Positions 61,507 through 64,000 of a stretch of DNA of 64,000 nt are shown here, one piece after another; the stretch's first letter is position 1, and the number at the start of each line of letters is the position of its first letter. The stretch comes from JANSWP01 sp041941305 (lineage in GTDB: Bacteria > Bacteroidota > Bacteroidia > Chitinophagales > Saprospiraceae): the NCBI GenBank assembly GCA_041941305.1, contig JBGTQJ010000032.1, positions 38,203 through 102,202 on the forward strand. Reading direction: 5' to 3'. The notes under the pieces were generated by a model. The model was not told the origin of the DNA. It did no database searches and saw only the letters and a list, made by a program, of their open reading frames with translations. Position numbers and translations under genes: made by a program.

Positions 61507-61565
61507 ATAGAGAGACCTTTTTTGATGATTTTCCGACGGAAAATCATCAAAAAAGGTCTCTCTAT
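61507..61565. terminator. 28 bp perfect-stem hairpin between convergent genes
   Basis: ATAGAGAGACC, TTTTTT and GATGATTTTCC form a 28-base arm whose exact complement follows a GAC loop. The inner core and the downstream TATAGAA...CGCCA stretch match the hairpin at 14356-14400, while outer arms differ. It lies between convergent stops, 8 bp from that of the AraC-type gene. Confidence 0.75.
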
Positions 61566-61572
61566 AGAAGTA

Positions 61573-62079
61573 TTACGCCATTAAAGCTTTTGGACGGATG
61601 CCAAAGCGTTTAACAAATTTTCGCGTAAAATAAGATGGATGAATAATGCCTACCTCTTCTCTTATCAAGGCAATGGTAGGCAATTCTCTTCGAATCAACA
61701 ATTCATAAGCCTTTTTTAGTCGAATTTCCAAAACGAAATGAACAGGAGACATGCCTGTCATTTTCTTGATGATTCTCGTCAATTGACGTTGGCTGTAAGC
61801 GGTATCTCTTGCCAATTGAGTGATTTTGTAGTCTGGATTGGAGATGTTTGCGAGGATGCATTCTTCAGCTTTTTGCAATGTCAATTCATTGTAAGTTGGT
61901 TTTCGTTCAAAAGGTATGATCTTACCCAACTGATGAGTGACGTGAAGATTGCTGTTCTCTAGGTTGGAAATTGCTTTAAGAACAGGTGAATAAGTTTTCT
62001 CATGTAAGTAAGCATGAGCTGCGGTGTGTGTAGCATTCAGAGTCATAGTACTTTGTTTAATGTTTACAATCTGGTTCAT
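61573..62079 (-). CDS. Small AraC-family regulator
   Basis: A ~168-residue protein. The C-terminal ~105 residues form an AraC-type DNA-binding domain (NPDYKITQLARDTAYSQRQL, TRIIKKMTGMSPVHFVLEIR, IREEVGIIHPSYFTRKFVKR, FGIRPKALM). The N-terminal ~60 residues have no sensing domain recognised. Start is uncertain: ATGs lie at 62082, 62079 and 62046; the second is used. No obvious partner gene. The hairpin downstream separates it from the oxidoreductase gene. Confidence 0.75.
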   Translation of the reverse strand: MNQIVNIKQSTMTLNATHTAAHAYLHEKTYSPVLKAISNLENSNLHVTHQLGKIIPFERKPTYNELTLQKAEECILANISNPDYKITQLARDTAYSQRQLTRIIKKMTGMSPVHFVLEIRLKKAYELLIRRELPTIALIREEVGIIHPSYFTRKFVKRFGIRPKALMA

Positions 62080-62427
62080 CATCAGAGTTTTGAGCAATAG
62101 GGTACCCCTTCCTGGCCAGGCAGGAATACCGTCTTTTTTGCATTTGGAGTTAGTATGGCGAGAAGAGTTTTTTGGTTTGAGTTGCTCTAAGAAGTTTTAA
62201 TTAAGCTTCCAGATTTTTTTGGAATGAAGTCTATTTAATAAATGGTCATTATTTTCTCATATCTGATACAATATTAGGCACAACCCGGATGATTATCTGG
62301 GACAAAAAGAATAATTCTTACAAAAAAATAATACCTTTGTTTTTTATAATTCTTATTTTAAAGATTTGATTATCAGTTGATTAGGGTTTGCGTGGCAACA
62401 AGGTTCTTACAGAAAAATTAAATAGAA
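62080..62427. other. Divergent intergenic region with small hairpin
   Basis: Non-coding. TTCCTG / CAGGAA pair at 62109-62126 with GGTA / TACC flanks. It presumably holds promoters for both neighbouring genes. Confidence 0.45.
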
Positions 62428-63867
62428 ATGAGAGAAATAAAGTTGCTAAAATTGTTAAAATCGCTTAGTAAAGCCGAGTTTAGCCGGCTTTCTAAATATT
62501 TGCGTTCCCCTTTTTTCAATCATACTGCCTCATTTCCAGCCTATTATGACTATTTAAAACGCCATTATCCTGACTTTGAAATTGATAAAATCAAACCTGA
62601 AAAGATTTGGCAAAAGGTCTACCCCGGACAACCTTTCCACGAAGTTAAATTTTGGCGACTATCTTCAGATTTTCACAAATTGGTCAAACAGTATATTACC
62701 ATCCTTCAATTAGAGAAACAACCTCAAACCAGCCAGCAACTCTATATCAAAGCCATGAGCGACCGCGGGAATTATGAAATATTTGAAAAGGAAACTCAGC
62801 AGCAATTGGCAGACTTAGCAGCTCAGCCTTATCGGGATTGGGAATATTTTTCTACGACTTACAACCTCAATTTCGATTATTTTTTTCATCCCCTCACCCC
62901 CAAGCATACGCTTCAGGATGAGGCGCTGGAAGAGCTGATGAATAGCATAGATAAACAGTTCGTTTTGGCGAAATACAGAATTGGCAGTGAAATGAAAAAC
63001 CGCGAGCGAACACTGGCCAAGCAATATCAGATTCGATTTTTGGAAGACATCCAAAGAGAAGCAGCTGATGGTTTTTTCAGCGGCAATGCCCAATTCAAAA
63101 TGTTTTCCCACCTGTTTGAAATGTACCAACCCGAACAGGCAGCGCTCGCCTTTGAACAACTGAAAAATTTGTTGACAAAAGAAATTCGAACCCTTCGAAG
63201 AGTTGATAAATCTTTATTCCTGACTCAATTGATAAATTATACTGTTCGCCAAATCAATAGCGGCAATGCTGCTTTTTATAAGGAGTCCTTAGATTTATAC
63301 AAAATTGGTTTGGAAAACGGATTGGTCATTGAAAATGAAAGGATACATGAGGCGGCTTTTGGCAATATCGCACTATTGGGTTGTCATGCTGGCGAGTTTG
63401 ATTGGACGAAATCGTTTATTGAAGATTATCAAGCCTATTTGGAAGAAAGTATTCGGGAAGACGCAGTGGCACTGAATACGGGGTTGTGGTATTTTCATCA
63501 GGATCGATTCGAGGAAGCTTATGATTGGTTTTTCAACCACTCTTTTTCTCCTTTTTATCAACCGAAGGCTCGTTTGCATTTAATTGTTACGCTTTTTGAG
63601 CAATTTCTGCTAAATGAAACCCTTTTTGATTTACTCAATTCTCAAATTGAGGCTTATGAAAAGTTTTTACAAAGGAGTAAAATGATTACCATCTATTTTA
63701 AAGAATCAAATTTGAATTCAATTTTTTTAATAAAACGGTTGGCTTTTGGAATTTTTCAACGAAAGGATTTATCAAAACTCAAGGAATCTTTATTAAAGTC
63801 TATACATAAAAATAATATAATTATTGTTAGAGAGTGGTTGTTAAAAAAAATTGGTCAATTGTCTTGA
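62428..63867 (+). CDS. Hypothetical protein of a SPFFN-type Saprospiria-like family
   Basis: The 479-residue protein begins KLLKSLSKAEFSRLSKYLRS, then SPFFN, and is nearly all helical with repeats reminiscent of TPR-like arrays (LTQLINYTVRQINSGNAAFY, FEEAYDWFFNHSFSPFYQ). The opening E-F-x-x-L-x-K-Y-L-x-SPFFN pattern is one I associate with a set of uncharacterised Bacteroidota proteins, but no function can be given. No signal peptide is seen, so it is probably cytosolic. Confidence 0.6.
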   Translation: MREIKLLKLLKSLSKAEFSRLSKYLRSPFFNHTASFPAYYDYLKRHYPDFEIDKIKPEKIWQKVYPGQPFHEVKFWRLSSDFHKLVKQYITILQLEKQPQTSQQLYIKAMSDRGNYEIFEKETQQQLADLAAQPYRDWEYFSTTYNLNFDYFFHPLTPKHTLQDEALEELMNSIDKQFVLAKYRIGSEMKNRERTLAKQYQIRFLEDIQREAADGFFSGNAQFKMFSHLFEMYQPEQAALAFEQLKNLLTKEIRTLRRVDKSLFLTQLINYTVRQINSGNAAFYKESLDLYKIGLENGLVIENERIHEAAFGNIALLGCHAGEFDWTKSFIEDYQAYLEESIREDAVALNTGLWYFHQDRFEEAYDWFFNHSFSPFYQPKARLHLIVTLFEQFLLNETLFDLLNSQIEAYEKFLQRSKMITIYFKESNLNSIFLIKRLAFGIFQRKDLSKLKESLLKSIHKNNIIIVREWLLKKIGQLS

Positions 63868-63978
63868 GTAATTCCGAACAGCAGAGTCCCTTCGGAGCTA
63901 CCGTGTGTACACATCATAAATTCTACTATTTTATAATATTCACACCAGCAATTCTCGCTATTAGCGAAAAAACTATAT

Positions 63979-63998
63979 GACTGGTAAAATCGCCAGTC
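63979..63998 (+). terminator. Hairpin near right edge of window
   Basis: GACTGG pairs with CCAGTC across TAAAATCG, followed by TT at the window edge. It probably ends the preceding transcript. The T-tract cannot be judged. Confidence 0.45.
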
Positions 63999-64000
63999 TT

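Overview
The window looks like a chromosomal segment of a Bacteroidota bacterium, most likely from the Saprospiria. The evidence is inference from content: secreted proteins with C-terminal type IX secretion (T9SS) sorting domains, LytTR response regulators paired with propeller-containing sensors, a hybrid two-component regulator of the HTCS type, a Lacal_2735-type small protein, DUF5916 outer-membrane proteins and TAnnTTTG-type promoters. No rRNA, tRNA, CRISPR array, prophage or transposase gene was seen.

Layout. 1-11.5 kb holds a truncated aldose 1-epimerase, an alpha/beta hydrolase, a Rieske-glutamate synthase fusion, a ThDP-enzyme remnant, a LytTR regulator, a small envelope operon (DM13 lipoprotein plus outer-membrane protein), an AhpD-like protein with an AraC regulator, an unusual SDR, and a LytS/LytTR pair. 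12-14.3 kb is a DUF5916 outer-membrane protein. 14.4-22.1 kb is the most unusual block: two paralogous ~620-residue proteins that resemble the TULIP/P47 (OrfX-type) lipid-binding family, behind a 1151-residue propeller-plus-helical protein, all on the minus strand and all without signal peptides. 22.9-30.1 kb holds a DUF429 protein, a DUF1295 pseudogene whose three internal stops are all TGA at conserved Trp positions, a 1346-residue HTCS regulator and a divergent small propeller-like protein.

30.2-43.5 kb is dominated by three T9SS cargo proteins, two of them giant (1303 and 2343 residues) with HYR-like repeats, dockerin-like and cohesin-like modules. 43.5-45.1 kb is non-coding and holds a three-copy hairpin repeat. 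45.1-46.7 kb is a small redox-flavoured locus (TPR protein, thioredoxin-like protein, Cys-rich MarR regulator) with the same palindromic operator placed identically inside two promoters. 47.4-52.6 kb has a repeat protein, a propeller sensor kinase and its LytTR regulator. 52.6-57.3 kb has a Tat-type aminotransferase, a secreted hypothetical protein and a second DUF5916 protein. 57.5-59.8 kb is a BlaI/M56 pair in which the peptidase carries HEAT repeats. 60.3-63.9 kb has a lipoprotein Gfo/Idh oxidoreductase, an AraC-type regulator and a long hypothetical protein.

The window is rich in short repeats and foldbacks: two copies of a ~186 bp MITE-like element, a ~184 bp element with different inverted ends, a covarying hairpin family between convergent genes, and direct repeats of about 20-21 bp beside LytTR genes. 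Several genes are decaying (ThDP enzyme, DUF1295, DinB, a frameshifted DUF6915-like gene).
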